A DNA stretch of 64,000 nucleotides, taken from positions 868,001-932,000 of the forward strand of contig JALMLS010000455.1 of NCBI GenBank assembly GCA_038496445.1, read 5' to 3'. Under the pieces are notes generated by a model. The model searched no databases and had not been told where the DNA came from. It saw nothing but the letters and a program-made list of their open reading frames with translations. The translations under genes were made by a program, and so were the position numbers. Positions 1 through 11,521 of this stretch are shown here, one piece after another. How positions within the stretch are numbered: the stretch's first letter is position 1; each line of letters opens with the position of its first letter. This DNA comes from Trichosphaerium sp. ATCC 40318. Its lineage: Eukaryota > Discosea > Flabellinia > Trichosidae.

Positions 1-258
1 AGAAACAAACGTAAACGAATGGAAACAAAAAATAATTTTGTTGCGCCCTTTACAAACTTTAACTTTTCGTATTTTCATCAGCTAAGCTGATAAGACAAAA
101 AAAAACTCCACTTGATATATCCCTAAAGCTCCGTATGGAAAACACGCACTAACGTTTTATGTACAATGATTTTTTTGTAAGAAAAAAACAAGAAAAAAAA
201 AAGGCTTTTCAATATCGTTGTATTCTTTGTTTGTCCTTGTTTTAAACCAAATTTTTAG

Positions 259-671
259 GTGATGATTCTATTGTTGTTGATGACCCAACAGAGGTCCAAC
301 GTATTATCAAGGAAGCTAGAGATAATGGAGGACATTCTAATTTATGCAATACTCTATCAAAGCAATCAATAGCTGTTTTTCAGCCATTCAATACTCTAAC
401 AAAGCAATCTGCTTTCCAACCATTTTGTATAAGTGAACTCGTGTACCATCAGTTTAGCAATAGAGTTGAGATTCCAGGTAAAACCCACTTTCTCACTAAG
501 TATGAAGGAAATCACGTGCCACCTCGTCAAAGTAGTATAAGAGATGAAGATAAGCATATGATGCGGTTTGTTGGTCCAGGGAGTCCTGGATTTGATGAGG
601 ATAATGATTTGATTTATGGTGCTTGTAAACCAGCTTCTTCGATTGATTCAAAGTCTTTCATCTACTGTTAA
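259..671 (+). CDS. 3' terminal exon of an unrecognised gene (5' part outside window)
   Basis: A continuous frame runs from a good acceptor (T-rich tract then TTTTTAG ending at 258) to a TAA at 669-671. It encodes about 137 residues, opening with DDSIVVDDPTEVQRIIKEA and ending SKSFIYC. There is a short internal near-repeat (NTLSKQS / NTLTKQS). No signal peptide, membrane segment or known domain is visible. The exon has no convincing start of its own, and the sequence upstream (1-258) looks intronic, so I read it as the last exon of a gene entering from the left edge. I do not recognise the family. Confidence 0.5.
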
Positions 672-1197
672 GGGAGACTGATTTTGTAATTATAATAAAA
701 AATTATTAGTAAGTAAGACTGGTAAGAATCATCAGAACAAAAAACTTTGTACTTCTAATAAAATGTTCCTTGTGGCATTCACGACTCTCCTAGTTTGCAC
801 AACTTCTAACAGAACTCTCAAACTGACACTTTAGGAAAAGAACTGCAAGCAGTTGAGGTTAACCGGCTATCAAACCTAAACGGTTAACCGGTTTGTAAGC
901 GGAAAAGTAAGACCTCTTACTTAGAATTATCAATCACAGTTTGGTTACAAAACGGCGGTTTTGAATGAGGGTAACTCTTAGCGCATCTTTTCAAGAAAAG
1001 GTCAGTTATTTATTTCATTCCTCCACGTGTCCGAATTCTCCATTGTGCTAACATGCGTCTATGACGATGTCTCGTGTCGCAGTACTTTCAAACGTTACAA
1101 AGGCATCAAAATCGTGCTTTTTTCTTTAAAATTATCTGTACATTTATGGACCCACAGTCAAAACAGACTTAAAAAAAATGAAGGTGTCGAGTTAAGT

Positions 1198-1272
1198 AGC
1201 GGTGCTAGGGAATCGAACCCTTACTTCATAGTTTCGCCCAACGAAATGCGCTAACCATAGCAAATACACCAC
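1198..1272 (-). tRNA. tRNA-like sequence, possible tRNA-Pro(UGG) or tRNA pseudogene
   Basis: On the minus strand a 75-nt segment has a consensus B-box (GGTTCGATTCC) and an A-box-like TTGCTATGGTTAGCG. It has a 7-bp acceptor helix with two G-U pairs (GTGGTGT/GCACCGC) and a 7-nt anticodon loop GTTGGGC, giving anticodon TGG (Pro). A run of T follows about 20 nt past the 3' end. Against a working tRNA: an A-C pair in the anticodon stem, an A-A mismatch in the T stem, a 3-bp D stem and an 8-nt variable loop. It may be a decayed tRNA or a tRNA-derived repeat. Confidence 0.3.
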
Positions 1273-1458
1273 ACTAATGGCCTTCGATTGTACAACTCTG
1301 GTGATCTCCATAAATCGTTGAGAACAACAGTTCGAAACAAAATTAGATTTTCTTTGAAAGCTGAAAACACATAAAGAACATAGTTGACTTTTTAATTAAG
1401 TGTTAGAACTGTTATTTCTGTTTGTAAGGTGTACTACTTGTTTGCTATAAAGTCAAAT

Positions 1459-2878
1459 ATGCAAGATACGTATGTCCTAGTATTTTTTATGGTGCACGTA
1501 GTATTTTAACGTTTGTTTTAGAGAACGACACGAAATTGCGTTAATTGACTTACCCGCAGAGATTTTAGTCGTGATATTAACGTTTCTGGACGATTCAAGA
1601 TTCGATGCTGCGCAAACGTGCTGGACGCTCGCAAACGTTATACATTATCACGTAGGATACGAATATATTACTATTAAATCACAGACAGCGTTTGAACTGA
1701 TTTGCGGAAGCCCAGTGAAAAATCTTTACAACACGATGGTTGCCTTCTCAACTGAGTTTGGTCGTACACTTACTGATCAAAGCTTTCAAGCTTTAAAGGG
1801 TGTTAAGAATATAGCCATTGAAGAGAACACTAAAATAACAAATAAGGCATTAGAAGCACTAGCAGGAGTACACACCATAAGGATTTGGGAGTGTCCTGGA
1901 ATATCGGACAATGGAATTAAAGCAATCGCTGGTGTTCACACAGCTGATATCTATGAATGTGATCTTATCTCTGATCAAGGATATGCCTACCTTGCAGGTG
2001 TACATACAGTAGATGTGAGTCACTCAAGTATCACAGATGTTGGCTTAAAGGCGCTGAGCGGAGCTTATTCTATAAATGTGAGGCATTGTTTGCATATAAC
2101 CGATGAAGGTATAAGTCAGCTCAAACATGTTCATGAGCTTAAACTGAAGAGTACAAAAGTGACAGATATTGGGATAGAGGCATTGGCGACAGGAAATGGG
2201 AATGTTTTGCATCAAATAGGTCTTTCAGGTACTTCTATTACAGACATTGGAGTCAAACATCTTGCGGGTATACAAAAGGTTGATTTGTCTGGTTGCAAAC
2301 ATATTACATCAAATGGTGTAAAATACTTGGCAGGTGCAAAGTATATTAACCTTGCTCGTACAAAAGTTACAGATGAAGGTATTAAAGAGTTATCTGGTGT
2401 TTTTGATATTGAATTACAAGATACGAAAGTGAGTGATGAAGGTCTTGTAGCTCTTAAAGGTGTTGAGAAAATAAACCTCAAAAACTGTATGAATATCAGT
2501 GATAAAGGTATAAAAGCTATTTCTGGTAGTGTACGTACAATCAATATATCAGGAACACATGTAACTGATGAAGGTCTTAAAGAACTTTCAGAAGCTATTG
2601 ATGTTTGTTTGAGTAATTGTGTCAAGATTACAGATCAAGGTCTTAAACATCTCACTTCAGTTACAAAACTTAATGCCTCGGATACTAATATTACTGATGT
2701 TGGGTTAATGTCACTTAAGGGTCTGAAGATGCTCACTTTATTGAATTGTGATAGTATTACAGACAATGGGATTAAAGATTTAAAGGCTCTTGTGTACTTT
2801 TATACAAATAACCAAAAAATCACAAAACAATGTACTGATTCATTACCTAATCTCCAGCGCTTTCTCAGAGATGACTGA
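1459..2878 (+). CDS. F-box / leucine-rich-repeat protein 1
   Basis: The spliced model joins a tiny first exon (1459-1469, ATG CAA GAT AC) through a 52-nt GTATGT...TTTTAG intron to a single exon 1522-2878, giving about 455 residues. The N terminus reads ALIDLPAEILVVILTFLDD, an F-box-like motif. The rest is about 16 LRRs of the AMN1/cysteine-containing type (units like ITDEGLKALxGVxxINLxxC). Known F-box/LRR proteins of this plan recruit substrates to SCF ubiquitin ligases; that role is inferred here from architecture. A second, separate family member lies at 21.4-22.4 kb on the other strand, with the same GVHTI / NHVGY signatures. A TATA-like ctataaag sits just before the start codon. Confidence 0.8.
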
Positions 2879-3739
2879 AGTTGATATCCAATACATAATA
2901 TTAGCTAAAAATATAACTTTGTTTATCAATAAATCTATTAATATTTCTCACACAGATGTACTTGTCCTATTTAAGCTTTGCGATAAAGTATTTTGTGAAA
3001 ATGTCAAGTCCAGTACTTCTATGTCATGTCCTGTTGCTTTCACAAATTTCTTGAACTCTGCAGCTGTCATAGAGAGTGTGTAGTAATTAGTCAGAGGATG
3101 AAACAAAAGCTATTGGTCATCAGTTGTAACAAGCTTCTCACTAAAATTAACTAATTTGCAAGCTTGCAGATTTTGTTTCGTTGAAAAGAGTTGGCAAACA
3201 GATCCTTTTCTTACACCTACGCACTTGTCAAATTTGTAAAGAATTATTCCAATAGATATGATTTAGTGAAATATTAAGGCTGTATTGGTATGCTGTAAAT
3301 CAATGAATCAACCTAACTTTTGTTGATGTTGTAGAAACTGCCGAACTTGCTGACTAATGTAAAAATATGATGCAAATTAAAACCAAAAACTCTACTTAAA
3401 ATAGTTTCTATCTCCCCTACTTACTTGAGATTGATGAAAGATTAATGAACGCAATATGAAAGATTGACAATGAAAAAAAGAATAAAATCACGTGCTTTGA
3501 CTTTTTACATCTATTTTGTTTCCAAAATAGTCTGTTTTATTAGCGCCTACCAGCCCCTGCTACGCTCCACCTGAGCACGTTTTCTAGCTTGTTGAGCATT
3601 TTCTATTATTTAGCGGCTCTAGTGAGGCTGACATTGCGTGTGCATTTTATCGCCAATCACGTCCCAGTTAAATCTGTCACTGTCCAGTTTTCACAATTGT
3701 ATGTCATTGACAGCTACTCATTGCTTGTTAGTGACTCAA

Positions 3740-4105
3740 TAAGCCTCAAAAAGAGAAGGTTTAGGGATTTTACTTGAAACGGACTTTTGATAGCAGTTCT
3801 GATAGTTATGGATTACAATACAAAAAAGTCCTTGGTTTTATGTACCTGTAATGAGATCACTAATAGAGTGGGTCTTTGAATACATTGATCCAAGTAAGGT
3901 CTAAAACCAAGGACCAAGGATTCTCTCCTAGTCTACAATGCTAAGAAATGGCACGTGTCTGTAACATAGGGCTATACAATAAAGTTTCGTCACTAAAAAC
4001 ACTATGAACTTAGACCAAGCATTCAACAATTTTCTCGTGTACCTCAATAGTTGCCAGTACTTCTAGGGTGTTCCTAATAGCGTTCTTTTGGTCATCATTA
4101 TACAA
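3740..4105 (-). pseudogene. Degenerate fragment of the Zn2Cys6 gene region
   Basis: Bases 4016-4105 nearly match 13200-13290, inside an exon of the Zn2Cys6 gene (shared ctcgtgtacctcaatagttg and gcgttcttttggtcat). Bases 3740-3955 match 12420-12632, the region just past that gene's stop (shared cattgatccaagtaaggtc, cagttctgatagttatg). The order and orientation are kept, but the roughly 570 bp between the two blocks (the 3' coding end) are missing. This is a partial, internally deleted duplicate that no longer encodes a protein. Confidence 0.65.
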
Positions 4106-4439
4106 ATGAGCTATTAGAAGGTTTTAATACTCACAGCAACGGCATTGCAACTAGGAAATGGAGTGTTAAAGTTGATGAAGAAAAGGGAAGTATACGAATA
4201 CATCCTGCTTCTGCCAGCCTGGTATTTAAAAAAACTGTAGTGAAAACTCGTAACAATTGAAAAAACTGCTACGCATGTCAGGTTTATTGGAAGCTGGCTT
4301 GAGTAGGAAATGAGTTATAAGTTGAGAAAGGTCCTACCTTTACAATGTAGCTTGGGAAATAGTGCAAAGATATTTTCATCACGTGATTTGCAATAAACGT
4401 CATACTTGTTCTCAAGTGAACAGTTGCTTCTAATTTTCC

Positions 4440-4741
4440 ACGTAGGACTAGAGGTGGTCGTGGTCCGGTCCCAGCAAAGCCTGCTACCAAAATCTGTAAT
4501 CGGCTAACCGTTTAATAATATGAGATTTTGTTGGTGTTGTAACATGCCACCACAGCCTTAACAGCCGACAAATAATTATTTTTGGCGGTTGTCGCAAACA
4601 GACAGCGAAACAGCACAGAAACAGCATGCTTTTTTTAAGTTCTACAAAAAGGATGAGTTTTCCCTTCTTGCCAACTATAACCGGTTCCCAAAAATTTAAA
4701 CGGCTGACTAGCTATAGTCGTTTGGCGACCACCTCTACGTA
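4440..4741. repeat. 300-bp element with terminal inverted repeats (MITE-like)
   Basis: The left end reads cgtaggactagaggtggtcg and the right end is its imperfect reverse complement (cgaccacctctacg). Inside are ccggtccc, cggctaaccgttta and ccggttccc motifs. A shorter relative lies at 23544-23612 in the opposite orientation and carries both ends (gaggtggtcgctaaacggc ... gggaccggaccacaaccacc). No coding capacity is seen, and I did not find a clear target-site duplication. Confidence 0.5.
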
Positions 4742-5474
4742 AGACTCATTTGATGCCAATCATTTCGCTCATAGTACCTGATGAAAAATACACAATAAAC
4801 TTGTTTCACACGACAAAACCAACAAGTAGTTCAGTATTATAAAACGTTTCCCTACGCGTAAATCAGCCTATTGGGAGTACTCACAGAGGTTAGAAAAAAT
4901 GGCTTGCTTTTTCAAATAGAAAAGAAGCAGTTTTCGGACTTGTTTCAAAAAGATGATTGAAAAATTGGTCATAACCTTATAACCACATCCATTTCCATAC
5001 CTTATACTTTGTATGGCGATTGCCAGCAAGTTGAACTAAATATTTCTTGGTTGTTACAACCGTGCTATAAATGCCCACAATGAAACAAAAAAGATAACCC
5101 GGTCAACCCTTAATTGGCCAAACAACTCAATACGGAACTTGTCGGTGAAAGTAAAGAACCACTCTACTGTGTCGCTACAGGTTAAATATGCAATAACGTA
5201 TACCAAGAATAACAATATAAGGAGCCAAGTACGATAGTACTCTTTTGTTGAGGGAGTTTTCTTTCCTTTTTTTTGGAACTTTCAACACGAATCCAAAAAA
5301 AAAATAAATCAAAGCTACAACGAAGACTTTGCTTTAAAGTTTTACATGGCTATTTGTTGTCTGGTTCGAATCCTGACAAGATAGTCAGTACTAAATGAAG
5401 GGGAGTGGTAGCATAAAAGTCTAGTGAAATTGCAATGAGCTGTGATCTTTGTGTTTGCATAGTAGATTACTCAC

Positions 5475-8400
5475 TTATTTCAATGCTAACACATCTGCAG
5501 GATTGTCTGTGACTGAAACATTCTTGTATTTCTTTTTGAGAAACTTGGCACTCGCTTTGTTACCTAGATTCAAAATATGAGCAATGTTTAACATCAATGC
5601 AATCGATTTTTGTGTGACACACGTACCACAAAACACAAGAATAGGTATTTTACTCCATTTCTTATTTTGCTTAATTATACTTTTCACCAAGTGCTCTGCT
5701 GCATTCTCATCTCCATCACCTTTACGGTACCTGTTTGTTATAATACGTAGCCTGTTGTTACAATATCCTTTAAACTTTTGAAGCCATGCCAATACCTCTG
5801 AGGATGACTTCATTTCTATAACCTTTTGGAGTGTTAGTACCCTTCAACCTTCAACATATTATATTTCTTTGTGCCTCTGTTTTCCTTGGCCGAGCTTTTA
5901 ATAGCTTTACAATATTTTTGTTCTCGTCAGAGACGTTATCATCAACCCATAAGATGAGACACTTTGCATCTCTGTACTTGGTGTTGAACTGTGATAGATT
6001 AATAGTATTTGTGCTTTGATAATAAACAAGGTATCTCGGGAGAATCTTATCAAAAAAGTTAAATAAATAATAATTATGGCAAAAGTACTTGTTTGTTGGA
6101 GAATACAACAATCTCATCAAAGTCTGGCTTTTCGGTTTTTTTACAAGGATGGCAATTGCGAGCACTATTTGTTTTTTTAACAATAGCATAGTGTGAATCG
6201 TATCCATCCTATTTTTACATTGTTAGCCTAATTAATGGGTAATTTCAATGGATTACCTTGCATCCTTTTCCACAGAGACTGTTTGGATCACTAGGGTTTG
6301 GAACTTCGGTAGCTGGATAGGGTTTTCCCATCATCACCCACGATATCAACATACAAGGAGTATCTGTCTTGTCCCACTCAGCAAACACCTTTCCTACAAC
6401 AGCTCTATTAACTTCAATCACATGACTATAGACACATACCATAGTCTGGGTATTGTGTAAAGTAGATACCCTTCCCTTGGAAACACAGTAAGTTAAACAT
6501 GTACATGTTGAAAACAAAAGGTATTTTAAATGTTGGTACCAAAGAATCCTGGATCTTTCTGGTCTTTTAACTTTCCTGGCTCTCTAAAGTTGTGGGTCGC
6601 AATTAAGAAACTGATGTGCTATGTATGCGCATAAGTGGCATACTTAATATGATGATAGTACCTCTTTTGCGCCATGAAACCCAGCAATGAGATTGATTTG
6701 CTCATTACCAGAAACAAGGAGAATATAGTTTTTCAAATGGTTCATTGTCCGTTCTTGTGCTTCTAGTTTATCTTTATCGACTGTATTCAATTTGCTATCG
6801 CTAATATCTAAATGATGGATTAATAAGAATTGCTATAAAATGTTCTATCACTTACCTGAAGATTTAGATTGAAGTACTTTAGCAACAAGCTGTTCATATT
6901 TTTTTTGGAATGCAGCTTCAAGCGTTTGATTGTCAAAGAAAACAATCTTTTCCAGTGTAAAGAACGACTCACTCTCAGTACCCATAAACTTGTAGAACAT
7001 ATTGCGAGCTCTCAAGTACTCGTCACAACGTTCCTGTTTAGATCAGTCAGTAAAGATGATATCAAGTTGGAAAAGGTGTCAGACATACTTTGGTTGTTTC
7101 GTGGCTTGTGAGAGAAGTCCATCTCAAACCTGGATACTTTTTCTTATTCTCTTTCCAATCGCCTTGTTTTAAAAATTGCTCGCCATGAAGACTGCTCCAC
7201 AACCTATTGTGGCTTATTGGCAATACAGGAAAGCCCTTTTTCAAGTGAGAGGCAGTGACAATATCTCCTAGCAGATAGTTGTAAGTATAGTTGACCCTTC
7301 ACATTGTGGTTACCTGTTTGTTCAAACGTATATGGAGGTTTTGAAGCTTCAACAACACGGCCGTTTTGAATACTAACAGGGCATAGCTGTACTTGTTTAC
7401 CTTCCAATGGTGCTAAGTACGAACCAATACATTTCTAAACATATGTGAATGTGTTCAATACTTAACTATGATATTTGCTATCGTACCTTCCATAACCACG
7501 GCACTTTGCCTCTGATGACAATATTTATGGCAATGTTATTGTAGTACAGCACAATTGTGTTACCATAAAAATCATTCAATACAATCAGATTCGAAAATAG
7601 GCGGAACTCTTTGTTTCGGAACTCTAGATATTTTGTTAGTATAGCTAAAACGTTATTTTGGTGCTTACCTCTTAATCTTGTTTGCAAGTTATTAAATACG
7701 TCTATGGAAGTTTCACTGACTTGGTATGCTAAGAACTTTGAAGTGGTTGATAGGTGCTCATATATGTCAGGAAGTGACTAAAGTGTTTAGCAATATTAAC
7801 AACAATAAACAAGAAAACAAAGAAAAAATTGAGAAAAAACAAAGAGAACACGTGTTTCAAACGTACTATTTTTTGGGTATTTGGATTTTTTTTGATTGTT
7901 TCAATCGTCTTGGTCTCAAAGCTATCATCTTTTTTAGGTATGAATGATAGCAACCTCCACTCTGTTGGCAACTTGCTCAAGTAAAACACTTCAGAAAATA
8001 CGGATAATTCCTTGTTTCCTTTTTTAACTAGATTGATACTGGACTCCTTTTCTGTCACAGGCGGAAAGTATAACATATCAGCTTTTGGCAATAACGAAAT
8101 TATGATGTATCCGTCTGAGCCATAAACTTTCTAACAACAGTAAGTAAATAATGTACCAATAACAAAAACATGTTACTAAGTTACCTTTTCTTCTTTTGTC
8201 AAGCAAACACAAAACGACAGTTCAACCAAGAATCTCATTACTTGCTTCACTTGCTTCATTTGCTTGTCTTCATCCTTTGTACGCAGTTCAAATACTTTCG
8301 AGATGCGGTAATGGGCCTCTGCATCTGTGAATACAGCACAGTGATTTCGAGACTCATCATTCAGCAGTCTACTCAAATGTTCTGTAGGAGCAACAAAGAC

Positions 8401-11400
8401 ACTCATAATACGAGATAGAATCGGAGGGTCTAAACACAACATATATGATGACTAGAAGATAATTAAATCAAGTTCAAGCTCATAGAAAACGTTTTAGGCT
8501 AGCAGAAGTACCTCGTCAAACATAATGCTACCAATAGAGTGAAGGTAATTTAACGAAGCAACCAACTCAATTGGAGCCATTTTACAAGTCTTGGGCAATA
8601 GTTTGATGGCTTGTTCACTATTTCATGTTATTCATCAGCGTTTCTGTAAATACAATCAACGTACAATGATATGATGTTACCCTCCAATCTATCTTTGCTC
8701 ACAACTGCTTTCGTCAAGGCTTTTTGTACTTCGTAATAAAGAGTTGGTACTTTTGGGTATTGCGACTTTATGTATTTTGCCTCACGCTTCAATTTCTTCA
8801 CAAGATCGGGAACACCTGTTAAAACGGCATTAGGATACTTGCTTAGTTTAACATAAATCAAGTACCATCAAAGCAAAATGTAAGGTACATTGACGACATC
8901 ATATTGAAGGAGGAAAGCGCTTTTTTAGTAGCTTCTAAGTCTCCTGCATGAACATCCAACTTGGATCCATATACTATCACTGAGTAGAGTTTTGCGTCTT
9001 GGCCACGCAAAAACTTACTAAGGGTATGAACCCAGTGTTTAAGGTGCTTCTTTTGTTCCATAATTGATAGTGATAAGTCAATCTAAAATAAATATTGATA
9101 AGAAAGTGATAGTGATGTGTTGTTAGGATCTTACAACAATGATGTAAACGGCAAATTGTTTAGTGAAAAAATACTTGTGAAGTCCTTTGTATTCCATCTG
9201 TCCAGCAAAGTCTAACACAGAGAACGATAAATCGCCATATCTACATAAGTCAGTATAACATCTAGATATTTTTATCAAACAAACTCACAATAGAGAAGAG
9301 GTATCAAAGCCAATTGTTGAATCAACGCTATCATCTTTTTCACCTGACAACTTTCTTACTAAAGTTGTCTTACCTAATATTTATGTCAATGTATAAGCAC
9401 AAAGTTTTATTGTACCTGATCCTCCGTGACCCACAACCAACAATTTTGCATTAAGTTTCTTTATGTATTCATATTCTGTGTGATCCATACCGGAAGCAAT
9501 AGTTGATGGGTTTTTTTGAGGGGACAACGATCTGTAATATTCAGCTTGAAATTGTTCCTTTGTAATGTCGTTCATCTTTATTGGTATCACACGTGCTCCT
9601 GGAATCTCACGTGCTATAGTTGTAACTATGTTATTAATGTGAGCACATATTGATAAATAAGACATGTTATTGGTACCTTGATGTAATGATATATCAGGGT
9701 CAGGTAAACATAGATCATAAACAAATATCACATCACTCAATAAATTGCGTCTTCTTGTCCATTCAACAAAGTGAATGAAATCGTCTCTTGAAAGGATCTC
9801 AAAAATTAAGGATCTTTGATGTGATATTTGGATAAGGTTATTCAGAGAAATAAACATGGAAGCTACAAACCAGTCATTCAGCTTCTTGAAATACTTCAAT
9901 TCTTCTGAATATACAGCCACATCTTCAATGTCCATGGATGTACTTTTAGTGCAAATTTTTGCCATTTTGAAAAAAGAGAGTTGATTGGGTTCGTCAGAAA
10001 TCTTGGTATCTGCCGGCTTAAGAAACTTATCTGGCCGATAAAACTCTCCTTTTCCTGTTCTCTTGCCATCCACAACATCGCCAATGTATTTGTTACCATT
10101 TGGCCAATAAAACTCTCCTTTCCCTGTTCTCTTATCATCCACAAAGTCGCCAATGTATTTGGTACCATTTGGCCAATAAAATTCTCCCTTTCCTGTTCTC
10201 TTGCCATCCACAAAGTCACCGATGTATTTGTTACCATTTGGCCAATAATACTCTCCTTTTCCTATCATCTTGCCATCCACAAAGTCACCAATGTATTTGG
10301 TATCACCTAGCATATGATACTCTCCTTTTCCTGTTCTCTTGCCATCCACAAAGTCGCCAATGTATTTGTTACCATTTGGCCAATAATACTCTCCTTTTCC
10401 TATCATCTTGTCATCCACAAAGTCACCAATGTATTTGGTACCACCTAGCATATAAAGCTCTCCTTTTCCTGTTCTCTTGCCATCCACAAAGTAACCGATG
10501 TATTTGGTACCATTTGGCCAATAATACTCTCCTTTTCCTGTTCTCTTATCATCCACAAAGCCACCGATGTATGTGGCACCATCTGGCATATAATACTCTC
10601 CCTTTCCTGTTTTTTTGTCATCCACAAAGTCACCGATGTATTTGGTACCATTTGGCCAATAATACTCTCCTTTTCCTGTTCTCTTGTCGTCCACAAAGTC
10701 ACCGATGTATTTGTTACCATTTGGCCAATAAAACTCTCCTTTTCCAGTAAACTTGCCATCCACAAAGTCACCAATGTATTTGGTATCATTTAGCCAATAA
10801 AACTCTCCTTTTCCTGTTCGCTTGCCATTCACAAAGTTGCCAATGTATTTGGTACCATTTGGCCAATAGATCTCTCCTTTTCCTGCCATCTTGTCATCCA
10901 CAAAGTCACCGATGTATTTGTTACCATCTGACCAATAAAACTCTCCTTTTCCTGTTCTCTTATCATCTACAAAGTCGCCAATGTATTTGTTACCATTTGG
11001 CCAATAAAACTCTCCTTTTCCTGCCATCTTGTCATCCACAAAGTCACCGATGTATTTGTTACCATCTGACCAATAAAACCCTCCCTTTCCTGTTCTCTTA
11101 TCATTCACAAAGTCGCCAATGTATTTGTTACCATTTGGCCAATAATACTCTCCTTTTCCTATCATCTTGCCATCCACAAAGTCACCAATGTATGTGGTAC
11201 CACCTAGCATATAAAGCTCTCCTTTTCCGGTTATCTTGCCATCCACAAAGTCACCAATGTATGTGGTACCATTTTCATGGCCTATGTATTGTTGGTAATC
11301 ATCACAAAAAACACTCTCTTACCACTAAAATTGTTATCACCATACCATGTCTGTTCGCCTTTGCCATGTCTGATACCATTTTTTAAAGTCCCTTTGTAAA

Positions 11401-11521
11401 AACAACCTTCATCCAGAATGAATATTTTACCTACATAATGACTATTGATAAACTAACAACTTCAAAAAAAAAGCCGCTTACCAAAAACCAAAAGATCGCC
11501 ACACACGGATTTACTTTCCAT
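5475..11521 (-). CDS. MORN-Roc-COR-PARP-receiver protein, copy 1
   Basis: A multi-exon giant, about 1,650-1,700 residues. Exon 1 (11521-11482) splices to exon 2 (11430-11323), then across a 41-nt intron to the long MORN exon. Domains in order: about 18 MORN repeats (YIGDFVDGKRTGKGE-type); linker; Roc GTPase with P-loop VVGHGGSGKTT, switch LDFAGQMEY and YGSKLD; COR (LHSIGSIMFDE, LDPPILSRIMSVFV); linker; PARP catalytic fold with GFHGAKE, GFFGKGIYFTQYPDY and DEIVVFSNKQILPRYLV; and a receiver-like end (CLILWVDDN ... RYRKGDGDENAAE ... IPILVFCG). The H-Y-E triad typical of polymerising PARPs is present, and Roc G1/G3/G4 motifs look active. It should bind GTP and NAD+ and, by its MORN array, possibly membranes. 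Anomaly: the junction near 5830 is one base out of frame compared with copy 2, so the last about 110 residues may be lost. Exon edges in the middle are approximate. Confidence 0.8.
9997..11281 (-). repeat. Tandem 69-bp MORN-coding repeats
   Basis: Within the first large gene, about 18 units of 69 bp (23 residues each) follow each other with high DNA identity (recurring minus-strand core aaatacatyggygacttt). Units alternate among a few sequence types (YWPNG, YWSDG, YMLGG), so blocks of several units look duplicated together. The array is far more uniform than the five to nine divergent MORN units of copies 2 and 3. Confidence 0.85.

Larger units (their letters stand above)
2879..5474. other. 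Gene-poor interval with decayed duplicate and inverted-repeat element
   Basis: No intact gene can be supported. The stretch holds a degenerate copy of 12.4-13.3 kb (3740-4105) and a 300-bp element with inverted ends (4440-4741). It also has a 28-bp block around 4836-4863 (ttataaaacgtttccctacg) that recurs inverted near 12209-12236. The final 150 bp resemble the region downstream of the related gene at 49.1 kb, so the 3' flank of the large minus-strand gene was duplicated along with it. Confidence 0.55.

Noticed and set aside
11281-11323. Frameshift near the start of MORN-Roco-PARP copy 1
   Set aside because: A 41-nt GTAAGA...CATAG intron restores the frame exactly (NNFSG|HENGT), in line with local intron sizes.
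10100-11386. Long plus-strand open frames rich in CHPQSH/NTLLFLFSC repeats
   Set aside because: They are antisense shadows of the 69-bp MORN array; the minus strand carries the conserved YIGDFVDGK units, splice sites and downstream domains.
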